A DNA stretch of 64,000 nt from Enterobacter sp. 10-1 (lineage in GTDB: Bacteria > Pseudomonadota > Gammaproteobacteria > Enterobacterales > Enterobacteriaceae): positions 806,001 through 870,000 of the forward strand of contig NISF01000001.1 of the NCBI GenBank assembly GCA_002270295.1, written 5' to 3'. Made by a program: the position numbers and the translations under genes. The notes under the pieces are model-generated. The model did no database searches. It was not told where the DNA came from and worked only from the letters and a program-made list of their open reading frames with translations. Position 1 is the stretch's first letter, and each line of letters starts with the position of its first letter. Shown in pieces: positions 32,594 through 43,552 of the stretch.

Positions 32594-33604
32594 ATGTACT
32601 ACCCCTTCGTTCGTAAAGCTCTTTTTCAGCTCGATCCTGAGCGCGCTCATGAAGTAACCTTCCAACAATTACGCCGTGTATCGGGAACGCCGCTTGAGAT
32701 GCTGATCCGCCAGAAGGTGCCGGCTAAACCGGTGACCTGCATGGGACTCACGTTTAAGAATCCGCTGGGCCTTGCCGCCGGGCTGGATAAAAACGGCGAG
32801 TGTATCGATGCGCTCGGGGCTATGGGTTTTGGTTCAATCGAAATTGGTACCGTGACGCCGCGCGCGCAGCCGGGCAACGATAAGCCGAGGATCTTCCGTC
32901 TGGTTGCGGCAGAAGGTTTGATCAACCGCATGGGCTTTAATAATCTCGGTGTTGATAACCTCGTCGAGAACGTTAAAAAGGCGCATTTTGACGGTATTCT
33001 TGGGATTAATATTGGTAAAAATAAGGATACCCCGGTTGAGCAGGGCAAAGATGATTACCTGATTTGTATGGAAAAAGTCTATCCCTATGCCGGCTATATC
33101 GCCATTAATATCTCCTCACCGAATACCCCGGGCCTGCGCACGTTGCAATATGGCGACGCGCTCGATGATTTACTTTCTGGTATTAAAAATAAGCAGCTTG
33201 AGCTGCAGCAAAAGCATCAAAAATATGTCCCCGTGGCCGTGAAGATCGCCCCGGATCTTTCCCTCGAGGAATTGATCCAGGTAGCCGATAGCCTGGTTCG
33301 CCATAATATTGACGGCGTGATTGCCACCAATACCACCCTCGATCGATCGTTGGTGCAGGGAATGCAATATTGCGATGAAACCGGTGGCCTGAGCGGTCGT
33401 CCTCTGCAATTAAAAAGCACTGAGATTATCCGCATGCTGGCGACAGAATTAAACGGCCGCTTGCCAATTATCGGAGTAGGCGGGATTGACTCTGCGATTG
33501 CAGCCCGGGAAAAAATGGCCGCCGGCGCGACGCTGGTCCAGATTTATTCTGGCTTTATTTTTAAAGGCCCGCCGCTGATTAAAGAAATTGTTACCAATAT
33601 CTAA
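32594..33604 (+). CDS. pyrD: Dihydroorotate dehydrogenase (quinone), class 2, PyrD
   Basis: Membrane-associated FMN enzyme that oxidises dihydroorotate to orotate with quinone, the fourth step of UMP synthesis. The ATG at 32594 ([20 protein letters not shown]) gives 336 residues, as in E. coli, and follows AGGAGAG. The N-terminal amphipathic helix typical of class 2 is present. Other motifs are [23 protein letters not shown] and GVGGIDS. Regulation is by PurR and CTP-dependent start switching (sites at 32482 and 32550). Confidence 0.98.
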   Translation: MYYPFVRKALFQLDPERAHEVTFQQLRRVSGTPLEMLIRQKVPAKPVTCMGLTFKNPLGLAAGLDKNGECIDALGAMGFGSIEIGTVTPRAQPGNDKPRIFRLVAAEGLINRMGFNNLGVDNLVENVKKAHFDGILGINIGKNKDTPVEQGKDDYLICMEKVYPYAGYIAINISSPNTPGLRTLQYGDALDDLLSGIKNKQLELQQKHQKYVPVAVKIAPDLSLEELIQVADSLVRHNIDGVIATNTTLDRSLVQGMQYCDETGGLSGRPLQLKSTEIIRMLATELNGRLPIIGVGGIDSAIAAREKMAAGATLVQIYSGFIFKGPPLIKEIVTNI

Positions 33605-33771
33605 TCTTTTCCCCCTCTGAAACACCCCCAGGGCTTTATTTCCGGCCCTGGTTGTTTTATATTCCCTCATTGTTGCTTATTTAGACATTTTAGTCTTTTC
33701 TTAATTTTGGAAATAATTCTGTTGCCGTATGCCGTGCATTACAGATAGAAGTGAAAGAGGACGGGGGAAAA

Positions 33772-34314
33772 ATGCGGATTAAACCTGACGATAACTGGCG
33801 TTGGTATTACGATGAAGAGCACGATCGCATGATGCTCGATTTGGCCAATGGTATGTTGTTCCGCTCGCGCTTTGCGCGCCGGATGCTGACGCCCGATGCA
33901 TTCGCGCCATCCGGGTTTTGCGTTGACGACGCCGCTCTTTATTTTTCCTTCGAAGAAAAATGCCGGGATATAGAATTATCTAAAGAGCAGCGCGCTGAAT
34001 TAGTGCTTAACGCGCTGGTTGCCATTCGTTTTCTTAAGCCCCAAATGCCGAAAAGCTGGCATTTCACCACCCATGAAGAGAACTGGCAGCCCGGCGGCGG
34101 CGATACCGCCAGCGCCTGGCTCAGCGATACCGGGCAGCAGGTGAATCTGCTGGTGGTGGAGCCTGGCGAAAATGCCGCACTGTGCCTGCTGGCCCAGCCG
34201 GGGTTAACGCTGGCCGGACGGGTGATGCAGCTTGGCGACGTGATTAAAATTATGAACGACAGACTACAGCCCGCCCCGCGTATCTCCAGCTACAGCCTTG
34301 GCGAGGCGGTTTAA
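33772..34314 (+). CDS. zapC: Cell division protein ZapC
   Basis: Cytoplasmic protein that binds FtsZ and promotes lateral association of its filaments. The ATG at 33772 ([20 protein letters not shown]) gives 180 residues, equal to E. coli ZapC; an in-frame GTG seven codons upstream is less likely because GGGGGA lies directly before the ATG. The gene stands alone between pyrD and the convergent ycbX. Confidence 0.95.
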   Translation: MRIKPDDNWRWYYDEEHDRMMLDLANGMLFRSRFARRMLTPDAFAPSGFCVDDAALYFSFEEKCRDIELSKEQRAELVLNALVAIRFLKPQMPKSWHFTTHEENWQPGGGDTASAWLSDTGQQVNLLVVEPGENAALCLLAQPGLTLAGRVMQLGDVIKIMNDRLQPAPRISSYSLGEAV

Positions 34315-34359
34315 GGCGGCGAGCCTCTTTGGCTGCCAGCTGAAGAACCTCTGAAGACC

Positions 34360-35469
34360 TCAGGGCGCCAGGCGTAAGTCGGTTTTTGGTACGCAGCTGC
34401 AGCACAGAATAGTGCCATCCGCCGCAACGGCGTTTTTCTTCAGCGGGCTGACCTCACCTTCCTCAAGCCGAATGCGGCAGCTGCCGCAGATGCCCGCCCG
34501 GCAGGAGTAGGGCACGCGGATCCCCTGTTGCTCCAGCTGTTCCAGCAGAACCTGCTGGTTATTCCCGGTAAAACTCTGTCCCTGCCACTCAATATCAACC
34601 GTCGCATTCTGCTGAGCTGCAGAAGGTTCACTATCATCGCTTTCGCCCGCCCCGTAGGCCTTTGCCGGGCCACGCTTCAGCACCTCGACTTCATCGCCCA
34701 CGCGAATAACGCCGCTGCTGCGGGCAATCAGATTTTGACCGAAATCGACATCGCCATTATCCACGGCGGTGCGAAAGCGTTGCAGCGTGGCTAGCGGTTC
34801 GCCGGACGGATGCTTTTGTCCGCGTTCCGGACTGACGGTGGTAAAAATACAGCGGCTGCAGGGCTTGGCGACATCAAAAGTCACTTCGCCAATGCGGATC
34901 ACCTTCCAGCTATCTTCCTCCCACGGCTCGGCGCCGGTGACGACCAGGTTAGGGCGAAACTGCTCCATACGTACGCTGGCCGTACAGCGCTGCTGCAGGT
35001 CGCGCAGCGAGGCTTCATTGGTGAGTAAATAGGGGTAACCGTCGGCAAAGGTGAGCGGGACGGCGTCATGGCGCTTAACGCGGCGGGTCAGCTGCGGTCC
35101 CAGCCAGCGAAGCTGAACCTGGCGATTAAAGAAGCCGCTAAGCCATTGGTTAACCGTTGACGGCGCAACCAGGGCGGTGAAATGGTTTCCCCACACCTCG
35201 GTAGGCTCGCCCTGAGGCGCGAAATCAGCGAAGCGAACGATCGCGCTGCTGCCGTCAGGAGCGGTCAGATGAACGCCGTCCTGCAGCGGGGAGGGGGTGA
35301 ATTTCACCATCTGTGGAAACTGGCGGGCGGTAATAAAGGTGCCATCCGTTTCCGTCACCATAAACAGGCGATCGAAGGCCAGGCCGCTGATATCGGCAAA
35401 CGCATGCGTCAGGCCAATTCCACGCATGGATTTGACGGGATGAATAAAAAGTCGCGATAGCGTTTTCAT
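34360..35469 (-). CDS. ycbX: MOSC/2Fe-2S protein YcbX (N-hydroxylated base detoxification)
   Basis: Molybdenum-cofactor enzyme that reduces N-hydroxylated base analogues such as 6-hydroxylaminopurine in E. coli. The 369 residues equal E. coli YcbX. An N-terminal beta-barrel and a MOSC domain ([16 protein letters not shown]) precede a C-terminal ferredoxin domain. Its cluster ligands are visible as Cys323-x4-Cys328-x2-Cys331 in CRAGICGSC plus Cys357 or Cys359 near the end. It is divergent from rlmL. Confidence 0.94.
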   Translation of the reverse strand: MKTLSRLFIHPVKSMRGIGLTHAFADISGLAFDRLFMVTETDGTFITARQFPQMVKFTPSPLQDGVHLTAPDGSSAIVRFADFAPQGEPTEVWGNHFTALVAPSTVNQWLSGFFNRQVQLRWLGPQLTRRVKRHDAVPLTFADGYPYLLTNEASLRDLQQRCTASVRMEQFRPNLVVTGAEPWEEDSWKVIRIGEVTFDVAKPCSRCIFTTVSPERGQKHPSGEPLATLQRFRTAVDNGDVDFGQNLIARSSGVIRVGDEVEVLKRGPAKAYGAGESDDSEPSAAQQNATVDIEWQGQSFTGNNQQVLLEQLEQQGIRVPYSCRAGICGSCRIRLEEGEVSPLKKNAVAADGTILCCSCVPKTDLRLAP

Positions 35470-35567
35470 GCGTAGTCTCTGGGCTTAAAAATAAGCCTTT
35501 AACTTTATGACATGGGGCGCATATTGGCTATAATGCGCACCAATTTTCTTTTAGTAAAAGTGACGAT

Positions 35568-37673
35568 ATGAATTCTCTGTTTGCCAGTACGGCTCGTGGG
35601 CTTGAAGAGCTGTTAAAAACTGAACTGGAATCACTTGGCGCAGCGGACTGCCAGGTAGTCCAGGGCGGGGTCCATTTTCAGGGAGATACGCGCCTGCTGT
35701 ATCAAAGCCTGATGTGGAGCCGGCTGGCCTCACGCATCATGCTGCCGTTAGGCCAGTGTAGCGTGTATAGCGATTTGGACCTGTACCTCGGTGTACAGGC
35801 CATTCCATGGACGGAGATTTTCACCCCTGACGCCACCTTCGCCGTGCATTTTAGCGGGCTGAACGATGAGATTCGCAACAGTCAGTACGGGGCGTTAAAG
35901 GTTAAAGATGCCATCGTCGACAGCTTCACGCGTAAAAATCTGCCGCGGCCGAACGTCGATCGCGAAAATCCCGATCTGCGAATCAACGTCTGGCTGAACA
36001 AAGAGACGGCGCATATCTCTTTAGATCTGAGCGGCGAAGGCCTGCATCTGCGCGGCTACCGCGACGGCACCGGGATGGCGCCGATCAAAGAGACGCTCGC
36101 TTCGGCGATCGTCATGCGTTCCGGCTGGGTGCCGGGAACGCCGCTGCTCGATCCGATGTGCGGTTCCGGTACGCTGCTGATCGAAGCCGCGATGCTGGCG
36201 ACCGATCGCGCTCCAGGCCTGCATCGCGGCCACTGGGGCTTCAACGGCTGGGTCCAGCACGATGACGCGGTCTGGAAAGAGGTGAAGGCCGAAGCCCAGA
36301 CCCGCGCCCGTAAAGGGCTGGCGGCATATGAGTCGCGTTTCTACGGGTCTGACGTCGACGCGCGGGTTATTGAACGCGCGCGCAGCAACGCCCGTCGCGC
36401 AGGCGTTGGCGAACTGATTGCGTTTGCAGCGAAAGATGTCGCTCAGCTCAGCAACCCGCTGCCGAAAGGCCCGTACGGGACCGTTATCAGCAACCCGCCG
36501 TACGGCGAACGTCTGGAAAGCGAGCCGGCGCTGATTGCCCTGCATAGCCTGCTTGGCCGGACGATGAAAAGTCAGTTTGGCGGCTGGAATCTGTCGCTGT
36601 TCAGCGCTTCTCCGGATCTGCTTAGCTGCCTGCAGCTGCGGGCAGACAAGCAGTTTAAGGCCAAAAACGGTCCGCTGGACTGCGTGCAGAAAAACTATCA
36701 CGTTGCCGAAAACGAAGGCGGTAAAGCGGTATCGCTTGCCGAAGATTTCGCCAACCGCCTGCGCAAAAACCTGAAGAAATTTGAGAAGTGGGCGCGCCAG
36801 GAAGGTATTGAATGCTACCGCCTGTATGATGCCGATCTCCCGGAATATAACGTCGCTATCGACCGCTACGGCGAGTGGGTGGTGGTGCAGGAGTATGCGC
36901 CGCCGAAAACGGTCGATGCGCATAAAGCCCGCCAGCGTCTGTTTGATATTATCGCCGCGACGATTTCGGTATTAGGTATCGCGCCGAATAAGCTGGTGTT
37001 GAAAACCCGCGAACGGCAGAAAGGGAAAAACCAGTACCAGAAAATGGCTGAAAAAGGCGATTTTATCGAGGTACAGGAGTATAACGCTCGTCTGTGGGTC
37101 AACCTGACCGATTACCTAGATACCGGTCTGTTCCTCGACCACCGCATCGCGCGGCGTATGCTTGGTGAGATGAGCAAAGGCAAAGATTTCCTCAACCTCT
37201 TTGCCTATACCGGCAGCGCCAGCGTCCACGCCGGTCTTGGCGGCGCGCGCTCGACGACCACCGTCGATATGTCGCGCACCTACCTCGAGTGGGCCGAGCG
37301 AAATCTGCGTCTCAACGGGTTAACCGGCCGTTCGCACCGCCTGATGCAGGCCGATGTGCTGGGCTGGCTGCGCGAGAGCGATGAACAGTTCGACCTGATC
37401 TTTATCGATCCGCCGACGTTTTCTAACTCGAAGCGTATGGAAGAAACCTTCGACGTACAGAGCGATCACCTGCGCCTGCTGACCGATCTTAAACGTCTGC
37501 TGCGTAAAGGCGGCACGATTATGTTCTCGAACAATAAACGCGGTTTCCGTATGGATCATGACGGGCTGGCGCAGCTTGGACTGAAGGCGCAAGAAATTAC
37601 GCAAAAAACGCAATCTCAGGATTTTGCCCGTAACCGTCAGATTCACAACTGCTGGCTGATTACTGCAGCCTGA
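35568..37673 (+). CDS. rlmL: Bifunctional 23S rRNA methyltransferase RlmKL
   Basis: Fused enzyme that makes m2G2445 (RlmL, N-terminal half) and m7G2069 (RlmK, C-terminal half) in 23S rRNA. The protein is 701 residues. A THUMP domain is followed by the first methyltransferase ([14 protein letters not shown]; catalytic NPPYGERL near residue 307) and the second ([26 protein letters not shown] near residue 613). It precedes uup by 12 nt, so cotranscription is likely. Confidence 0.98.
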   Translation: MNSLFASTARGLEELLKTELESLGAADCQVVQGGVHFQGDTRLLYQSLMWSRLASRIMLPLGQCSVYSDLDLYLGVQAIPWTEIFTPDATFAVHFSGLNDEIRNSQYGALKVKDAIVDSFTRKNLPRPNVDRENPDLRINVWLNKETAHISLDLSGEGLHLRGYRDGTGMAPIKETLASAIVMRSGWVPGTPLLDPMCGSGTLLIEAAMLATDRAPGLHRGHWGFNGWVQHDDAVWKEVKAEAQTRARKGLAAYESRFYGSDVDARVIERARSNARRAGVGELIAFAAKDVAQLSNPLPKGPYGTVISNPPYGERLESEPALIALHSLLGRTMKSQFGGWNLSLFSASPDLLSCLQLRADKQFKAKNGPLDCVQKNYHVAENEGGKAVSLAEDFANRLRKNLKKFEKWARQEGIECYRLYDADLPEYNVAIDRYGEWVVVQEYAPPKTVDAHKARQRLFDIIAATISVLGIAPNKLVLKTRERQKGKNQYQKMAEKGDFIEVQEYNARLWVNLTDYLDTGLFLDHRIARRMLGEMSKGKDFLNLFAYTGSASVHAGLGGARSTTTVDMSRTYLEWAERNLRLNGLTGRSHRLMQADVLGWLRESDEQFDLIFIDPPTFSNSKRMEETFDVQSDHLRLLTDLKRLLRKGGTIMFSNNKRGFRMDHDGLAQLGLKAQEITQKTQSQDFARNRQIHNCWLITAA

Positions 37674-37685
37674 AAGGAATAAAGA

Positions 37686-39593
37686 ATGTCATTGATTAGT
37701 ATGCATGGGGCCTGGCTCTCCTTCAGCGACTCTCCGCTGCTGGATAACGCCGAGTTGCATATCGAAGATAACGAGCGCGTGTGCCTGGTTGGGCGTAACG
37801 GCGCGGGCAAATCCACCCTGATGAAGATCCTCAACCGCGAGCAGGGTCTGGATGACGGGCGCATTATTTATGAACAGGATCTGGTCGTTGCGCGTCTGCA
37901 GCAGGATCCGCCGCGAAATATCGCGGGTACCGTGTACGACTTCGTTGCAGAAGGCATCGAAGAGCAGGCGGCGTACCTAAAAGGCTATCACGACGTTTCT
38001 CGTCTGGTGATGACCGACCCGAGCAACAAAAATTTAAACGAGCTGGCGCGTCTGCAGGATCTGCTGGACAACCTCGGTCTGTGGCAGCTGGAGAGCCGCA
38101 TTAACGAAGTGCTGGAGCAGCTGGGCCTCGATGCCAACGCCGAGCTGGCCTCTCTGTCCGGCGGCTGGCTGCGTAAAGCGGCGCTCGGCCGCGCGCTGGT
38201 CAGCGGCCCGCGCGTGCTGCTGCTGGATGAACCGACTAACCACCTCGATATCGAAACTATCGACTGGCTGGAAGGCTTCCTGAAGACCTTCAAAGGCACC
38301 ATCATTTTCATTTCGCACGACCGTTCATTTATTCGCAATATGGCGACGCGGATCGTCGATCTCGATCGCGGCAAGCTGGTGACCTATCCAGGCAACTACG
38401 ATCAGTATCTGCTGGAAAAAGAAGAAGCGCTGCGGGTTGAAGAGCTGCAGAATGCGGAGTTCGATCGCAAGCTGGCGCAGGAAGAAGTCTGGATCCGCCA
38501 GGGGATCAAAGCGCGCCGTACCCGTAACGAAGGCCGCGTTCGCGCCCTGAAGGCGATGCGTCGCGAGCGCGGCGAACGCCGCGAAGTGATGGGCAGCGCG
38601 AAGATGCAGGTAGAAGAGGCTTCACGCTCGGGCAAAATTGTCTTCGAGATGGAGAACGTTAACTACCAGGTTGGCGGCAAGGTATTGGTCAAAGACTTCT
38701 CGGCACAGATTCAGCGCGGTGACAAAATAGCGCTGATTGGCCCTAACGGCTGCGGTAAAACTACGCTGCTGAAGCTGATGCTCGGTCAGCTGCAGGCGGA
38801 CAGCGGACGAGTTCACGTCGGCACCAAGCTGGAAGTGGCCTACTTCGATCAGCACCGCGCCGAGCTGGACCCGGACCGGACGGTGATGGATAACCTCGCT
38901 GAAGGCAAGCAGGAAGTGCTGGTTAACGGCAAGCCGCGCCACGTGCTGGGCTATTTGCAGGACTTCCTGTTCCATCCGAAGCGGGCAATGACGCCGGTTC
39001 GCGCGCTGTCCGGCGGGGAGCGTAACCGTCTGCTGCTGGCGCGTCTGTTCCTGAAGCCCAGCAACCTGTTGATTCTCGATGAACCGACCAACGACCTGGA
39101 TGTCGAAACCCTTGAGCTGCTGGAAGAGCTTATCGACGGCTACCAGGGCAGCGTGATGCTGGTCAGCCACGATCGTCAGTTTGTGGATAACACCGTCACC
39201 GAATGCTGGATCTTCGAAGGCGAGGGGCGCATCGGTCAGTACGTTGGCGGCTACCACGACGCGCGCGGACAGCAGTCGCAGTCTTTGGCGCAAAAACAGT
39301 CCGTGGCCAAAAAAAATGTTGAAGCCGCGCAGCCGAAAACGGAAAGTGTTAAACGTGCGGCGAGCAAACTAAGCTATAACCTTCAGCGTGAGCTGGAGCA
39401 GCTGCCGCAGCGTCTGGAAGAGCTGGAGGCCCGGCTGCAGAGTTTGCAGGATCAGGTCGCTGACGCCTCTTTCTTTGGTCAGTCGCATGACCATACGCAG
39501 CAGGTGCTGGCGCAGCTGGCCGAAGCGGAACAGGCCCTGGAAACGGCCTTTGAGCGCTGGGAATATCTCGAAGGATTAAAAAACGGCGCATAA
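37686..39593 (+). CDS. uup: ABC-F family ATPase Uup
   Basis: Soluble ABC-F protein with two ATPase cassettes. In E. coli, loss raises excision of transposons and tandem repeats, and the protein is linked to ribosome and Holliday-junction functions. It is 635 residues. Walker A motifs are GRNGAGKST and GPNGCGKTT; signatures are LSGGWLRKAALGRAL and LSGGERNRLLLARL; Walker B motifs LLLDEPTNHLD and LILDEPTNDLD. A C-terminal coiled coil follows. It lies 14 nt before pqiA. Confidence 0.98.
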   Translation: MSLISMHGAWLSFSDSPLLDNAELHIEDNERVCLVGRNGAGKSTLMKILNREQGLDDGRIIYEQDLVVARLQQDPPRNIAGTVYDFVAEGIEEQAAYLKGYHDVSRLVMTDPSNKNLNELARLQDLLDNLGLWQLESRINEVLEQLGLDANAELASLSGGWLRKAALGRALVSGPRVLLLDEPTNHLDIETIDWLEGFLKTFKGTIIFISHDRSFIRNMATRIVDLDRGKLVTYPGNYDQYLLEKEEALRVEELQNAEFDRKLAQEEVWIRQGIKARRTRNEGRVRALKAMRRERGERREVMGSAKMQVEEASRSGKIVFEMENVNYQVGGKVLVKDFSAQIQRGDKIALIGPNGCGKTTLLKLMLGQLQADSGRVHVGTKLEVAYFDQHRAELDPDRTVMDNLAEGKQEVLVNGKPRHVLGYLQDFLFHPKRAMTPVRALSGGERNRLLLARLFLKPSNLLILDEPTNDLDVETLELLEELIDGYQGSVMLVSHDRQFVDNTVTECWIFEGEGRIGQYVGGYHDARGQQSQSLAQKQSVAKKNVEAAQPKTESVKRAASKLSYNLQRELEQLPQRLEELEARLQSLQDQVADASFFGQSHDHTQQVLAQLAEAEQALETAFERWEYLEGLKNGA

Positions 39594-39607
39594 GCTGAGG
39601 AGTTTTC

Positions 39608-40876
39608 ATGTGCGATCATCATCATGCTGCGCGGCATATCCTGTGTCCACAATGTGATCTGCTGGTGGCGTTGCCCCGGCTGGAGCATCGCCAGAAAGCC
39701 GTATGTCCGCGTTGCGGCACAACGTTAACGACTTCATGGGACGCGCCTCGGCAGCGTCCCACTGCCTATGCGCTGGTCGCGTTGTTTATGCTGCTGCTGG
39801 CAAACCTGTTTCCCTTCGTCTACATGAACGTTGGGGGACTCAACAGTGAAATTGAGCTGCTGGAGATCCCCAACGTTCTGTTTAGCGAGAATTACGCCAG
39901 CCTCGGCACCTTCTTTCTCCTTTTTGTGCAGCTGGTGCCGGCCTTTTGCCTGATAACCATTTTGCTGTTGGTCAATCGCGTTCGTATGCCCGCAGCGCTA
40001 AAGGCGTTTCTGGCGCGAATTCTGTTCCACCTCAAAACCTGGGGAATGGCGGAAATCTTTCTCGCCGGGGTGCTGGTGAGCTTCGTGAAGCTAATGGCCT
40101 ACGGCGATATTGGCGTTGGCCTGAGCTTTTTTCCCTGGTGTATGTTCTGCCTGCTGCAGCTGCGCGCGCTACAGTGCGTGGACCGGCGCTGGCTTTGGGA
40201 CGACATCGCGCCAATGCCTGCGGTTAAACAGCCGCTGAAGGTTGGCGTGACGGGGATTCGCCAGGGCCTGCGCTCCTGTTCCTGCTGTACGGCCGTTTTA
40301 CCCGCCGATGCAGCGGTATGCCCGCGCTGTCAGACGAAAGGGACGGTGCGGCGTAAGCATAGCCTGCAGTGGACGCTGGCCCTGCTGATCACCTCGTGCC
40401 TGCTCTATCTCCCCGCCAATATCATGCCCATTATGATAACCGACCTGCTGGGCGATAAAATGCCGTCTACGATCATGGCCGGGGTGATCCTGCTGTGGAG
40501 CGAAGGATCGTATCCGGTTGCGCTGGTGATATTCATCGCCAGTATTATGGTGCCGACGTTGAAAATGCTCGCGATTGGCTGGCTGTGCTGGAACGCCAAC
40601 GGCAATGGTTCGCGTGATTCAGAGCGTATGCATCTGATTTATGAAGTAGTGGAGTTTGTTGGCCGCTGGTCAATGATTGATGTTTTTGTCATCGCTGTAC
40701 TCTCGGCGCTGGTGCGCATGGGAGGGTTGATGAATATCTATCCTGCGATAGGGGCGGTGATGTTCGCGCTGGTTGTTGTGATGACAATGTTTTCAGCGAT
40801 GACGTTCGACCCTCGTTTGTTGTGGGACCGTGAACCAGATTTAAGCCATGAGGAAATACAGCAGCATGGAAAATAA
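39608..40876 (+). CDS. pqiA: Intermembrane lipid transport protein PqiA
   Basis: Inner-membrane partner of the PqiABC lipid-transport system, paraquat-inducible and under SoxRS control in E. coli. The protein is 422 residues. Two copies of a unit occur, each with a rubredoxin-like zinc site (CPQC with CPRC near residues 13-37; CSCC with CPRC near 222-242) followed by four membrane helices. It follows uup by 14 nt, and pqiB begins inside its last codons. Confidence 0.96.
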   Translation: MCDHHHAARHILCPQCDLLVALPRLEHRQKAVCPRCGTTLTTSWDAPRQRPTAYALVALFMLLLANLFPFVYMNVGGLNSEIELLEIPNVLFSENYASLGTFFLLFVQLVPAFCLITILLLVNRVRMPAALKAFLARILFHLKTWGMAEIFLAGVLVSFVKLMAYGDIGVGLSFFPWCMFCLLQLRALQCVDRRWLWDDIAPMPAVKQPLKVGVTGIRQGLRSCSCCTAVLPADAAVCPRCQTKGTVRRKHSLQWTLALLITSCLLYLPANIMPIMITDLLGDKMPSTIMAGVILLWSEGSYPVALVIFIASIMVPTLKMLAIGWLCWNANGNGSRDSERMHLIYEVVEFVGRWSMIDVFVIAVLSALVRMGGLMNIYPAIGAVMFALVVVMTMFSAMTFDPRLLWDREPDLSHEEIQQHGK

Positions 40877-42503
40877 TAGCGGAGAAGCAAAAGTGCAAAA
40901 GGTGAAGAACTGGTCACCAGTATGGATCTTCCCCATCGTCACTGTGCTAATCGGCGCGTGGATTCTTTTTTATCACTATAGCCATCAGGGGCCGGAGGTG
41001 ACGCTGATCACCACCAACGCCGAGGGCATTGAGGGTGGTAAAACCCGGATTAAAAGCCGCAGCGTTGACGTCGGTGTGGTAGAAACCGCCACCCTGACGG
41101 ACGATCTGACGCACGTAGAGATTAAGGCTCGCCTGAACTCCGGTATGCAGAAGCTTTTGCATCAGGACTCGGTGTTTTGGGTGGTAAAGCCGCAGGTGGG
41201 GCGTGAAGGGATCAGCGGCCTTGGGACGCTGTTATCCGGAGCCTATATTGAGCTTCAGCCTGGAACGAAAGGGGCGGATGCTGCGCAGTACCCGCTGCTG
41301 GACTCTCCGCCGCTGGCCTCGCCGGATGCGAAGGGTATCCGCATTCTGCTGGAAAGCAATAAAGCCGGCCAGCTCTCTCCCGGCGATCCGGTGCTCTTTC
41401 GCGGCTATCGGGTGGGGTCGGTCGAGACCAGCACCTTCGATCCGCAAAAGCGTAATATTACCTATCAGCTGTTCATCAACGCGCCAAACGATCGCCTGGT
41501 GACTACCAACGTTCGTTTCTGGAAAGATAGCGGTATTGCCGTGGATCTGACCTCGGCCGGGATGCGGGTGGAAATGGGCTCGCTGTCGACGCTGTTTGGC
41601 GGCGGGGTGAGTTTTGATATTCCGGAAGGGCTGGATCTTGGCGAACCGGTCGCGAACAAGACCGGCTACCATCTTTTTGATGACCAGAAAAGTATTCAGG
41701 ATTCGGTCTTTACCCAGCACATCGACTACGTGATGTTCTTCAAAGATTCGATCCGCGGGCTTCAGCCCGGCGCGCCGGTGGAGTTCCGCGGGATACGCCT
41801 GGGCACGGTCGGCAAGGTACCGTTCTTTATTCCAGGACTGCATCAGCGGCTGAATGACGATTATCGCATTCCGGTAGAGGTGCGCATTGAGCCGGAACGG
41901 CTGATCAACCAGCTTGGTGACGATCCGAATATTCGCACCCATATGGACGATCTGATCAATCGCGGCCTGCGCGGTTCGCTTAAAACCGGCAACCTGATTA
42001 CCGGCGCGCTGTATATCGATCTCGACTTCTATCCCAAAGCGCCTCCGCGCGGCAGCATGCATGAGTTTGGCTCTTATCCGATCATTCCAACGGTTAGCGG
42101 CGGCCTCGCGCAAATTCAGCAGCGCCTGATGGATGCGCTGGATAAGATTAACAATCTGCCGATTAACCCGCTGCTGGAGCAGGCGACCAGTACGCTGGCG
42201 CAGAGCGAAAAAACGATGCAGCACGTTCAGGCAACGCTGGATAGCTTGAATAAGATCACCTCAAGCCAGTCGATGCAGCAGCTGCCTGGTGATATGCAGA
42301 ATACGCTGCGCGAACTGAACCGCAGTATGCAGGGCTTCCAGCCGGGGTCCGCGGCGTACAATAAGATGGTTGCGGATATGCAGCGACTGGATCAGGTTCT
42401 TCGTGAACTGCAGCCGGTACTGAAAACGCTCAATGATAAGAGCAACGCGCTGGTATTTGAGGCCAAGGGTAAAAAAGATCCGCAGCCGAAGGGAGCGAAA
42501 TAA
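40866..42503 (+). CDS. pqiB: MCE-domain tunnel protein PqiB
   Basis: Inner-membrane-anchored periplasmic protein. In E. coli, hexamers form a tube of three stacked MCE rings and a coiled-coil needle that bridges the periplasm. The start at 40866 (MENNSGEAKVQKVKNWSP) gives 545 residues; an in-frame ATG six codons upstream is possible. One membrane helix lies near residues 17-37. Three MCE repeats are visible at LITTNAEGIEGGK, GIRILLESNKAGQLSPGDPV and FFKDSIRGLQPGAPV. A helical C-terminus follows. It overlaps pqiA by 11 nt and pqiC by 1 nt. Confidence 0.96.
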   Translation: MENNSGEAKVQKVKNWSPVWIFPIVTVLIGAWILFYHYSHQGPEVTLITTNAEGIEGGKTRIKSRSVDVGVVETATLTDDLTHVEIKARLNSGMQKLLHQDSVFWVVKPQVGREGISGLGTLLSGAYIELQPGTKGADAAQYPLLDSPPLASPDAKGIRILLESNKAGQLSPGDPVLFRGYRVGSVETSTFDPQKRNITYQLFINAPNDRLVTTNVRFWKDSGIAVDLTSAGMRVEMGSLSTLFGGGVSFDIPEGLDLGEPVANKTGYHLFDDQKSIQDSVFTQHIDYVMFFKDSIRGLQPGAPVEFRGIRLGTVGKVPFFIPGLHQRLNDDYRIPVEVRIEPERLINQLGDDPNIRTHMDDLINRGLRGSLKTGNLITGALYIDLDFYPKAPPRGSMHEFGSYPIIPTVSGGLAQIQQRLMDALDKINNLPINPLLEQATSTLAQSEKTMQHVQATLDSLNKITSSQSMQQLPGDMQNTLRELNRSMQGFQPGSAAYNKMVADMQRLDQVLRELQPVLKTLNDKSNALVFEAKGKKDPQPKGAK

Positions 42504-43066
42504 TGAAAAAGTGGTTAGTAGCGGCAGCGGTATGCGCGCTGGCGGCCTGCAGCAGTAGCGGGGAGGATAAAACCTACTATCAGCTGCCTGTCGCCCAAAG
42601 CGGTGCGCAAAGCGCCACCCACGAGGGGAAGAACCTGCTGTGGGTTGAACAGGTCACTATCCCGGACTATCTGGCGGGCAACGGGGTGGTCTACCAGACC
42701 ACCGACGTGCAGTACGTCATTGCGAGTAATAATCTGTGGGCCAGCCCGCTCGATCAGCAGCTGCGCACCGCGCTGGTTGCGAATTTAAGCAATCAGCTGC
42801 CCGGCTGGGTGGTGGCATCGCAGCCGCTGGGCAACGAGCAGGATACGCTTAACGTTTCCGTTAACGGCTTTCATGGCCGGTACGACGGGCGGGTTATCGT
42901 CAGCGGTGAATGGCTGCTGAAGCATCAGGGCCAGCTGATTAAGCGTCCGTTTAATATTGAGCTGAAGCAGCAGCAGGACGGTTACGATGCGATGGTGAAA
43001 ACGATGGCTCAGGCCTGGGCTCAGGAAGCGACCGCTATTGCCAGCGAGCTGAATCGCCTGCCATAA
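42503..43066 (+). CDS. pqiC: Outer-membrane lipoprotein PqiC (YmbA)
   Basis: Lipoprotein that docks the PqiB needle at the outer membrane. The 187 residues equal E. coli YmbA. The lipobox is LAAC (MKKWLVAAAVCALAAC-SSS), so acylation is expected on Cys16; Ser at +2 fits outer-membrane sorting. A DUF330/ABC-type lipoprotein domain makes up the rest. The ATG shares one base with the pqiB TAA. Confidence 0.96.
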   Translation: MKKWLVAAAVCALAACSSSGEDKTYYQLPVAQSGAQSATHEGKNLLWVEQVTIPDYLAGNGVVYQTTDVQYVIASNNLWASPLDQQLRTALVANLSNQLPGWVVASQPLGNEQDTLNVSVNGFHGRYDGRVIVSGEWLLKHQGQLIKRPFNIELKQQQDGYDAMVKTMAQAWAQEATAIASELNRLP

Positions 43067-43083
43067 GCAAAATGAATGAAGCT

Positions 43084-43124
43084 AAACCGCCGCCGTGGTC
43101 TGAAAAACCGCGGCGGTTTTTTAT
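43084..43124 (+). terminator. Terminator of the pqi operon
   Basis: AAACCGCCGC / GCGGCGGTTT arms followed by TTTTTATTT, 17 nt after the pqiC stop. Confidence 0.9.
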
Positions 43125-43321
43125 TTGCCTCGTCAGATTGTTACTTGTGCTGGTTCACAGTTTTTGTACAAATGAACTTTCATGTAGCTCACAATTATGA
43201 CAATGGCGTGAATTTTGCGCATTGACGTTACCTCTGATTCGCGGTATTCGTTAACCGTGGTTGCATATTTAGTGACCACTGTTTTCTTTTCCACCAGATC
43301 AAAGAATGAGGGAAACGAGGC

Positions 43322-43489
43322 ATGAAGAGACAAAAACGAGATCGCCTGGAACGGGCACATCAACGTGGATATCAGGCCGGGATAACCGGAAGATCGAAAG
43401 AAATGTGTCCCTACCAGACCCTGAATCAAAGGTCCTACTGGCTAGGAGGCTGGCGAGAAGCCATGGAGGACAGGGTACAAACTGCCTGA
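43322..43489 (+). CDS. rmf: Ribosome modulation factor Rmf
   Basis: Small basic protein that dimerises 70S ribosomes into inactive 100S particles in stationary phase. The 55 residues start MKRQKRDRLERAHQRGYQAG and continue SKEMCPYQTLNQRSYW, close to E. coli RMF. The ATG at 43322 is preceded by GAGGGAAACGAGG. It has its own promoter region (255 bp from pqiC) and a terminator directly after it. Confidence 0.97.
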   Translation: MKRQKRDRLERAHQRGYQAGITGRSKEMCPYQTLNQRSYWLGGWREAMEDRVQTA

Positions 43490-43505
43490 CTGTCTCTTTA
43501 AAAAA

Positions 43506-43537
43506 GAAGCCTCCGCAAGCGGGGGCTTCGCCTTTTT
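43506..43537 (+). terminator. Terminator of rmf
   Basis: GAAGCCTCCGC / GCGGGGGCTTC (one G-T pair) followed by GCCTTTTT, 17 nt after the rmf stop and just before the convergent fabA stop. Confidence 0.88.
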
Positions 43538-43552
43538 AAGCGTTGCTGCTAA

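Noticed and set aside
43133..43429. Reverse-strand frame across the rmf promoter
   Set aside because: It overlaps rmf and its promoter, has no ribosome-binding site and no recognisable domain.
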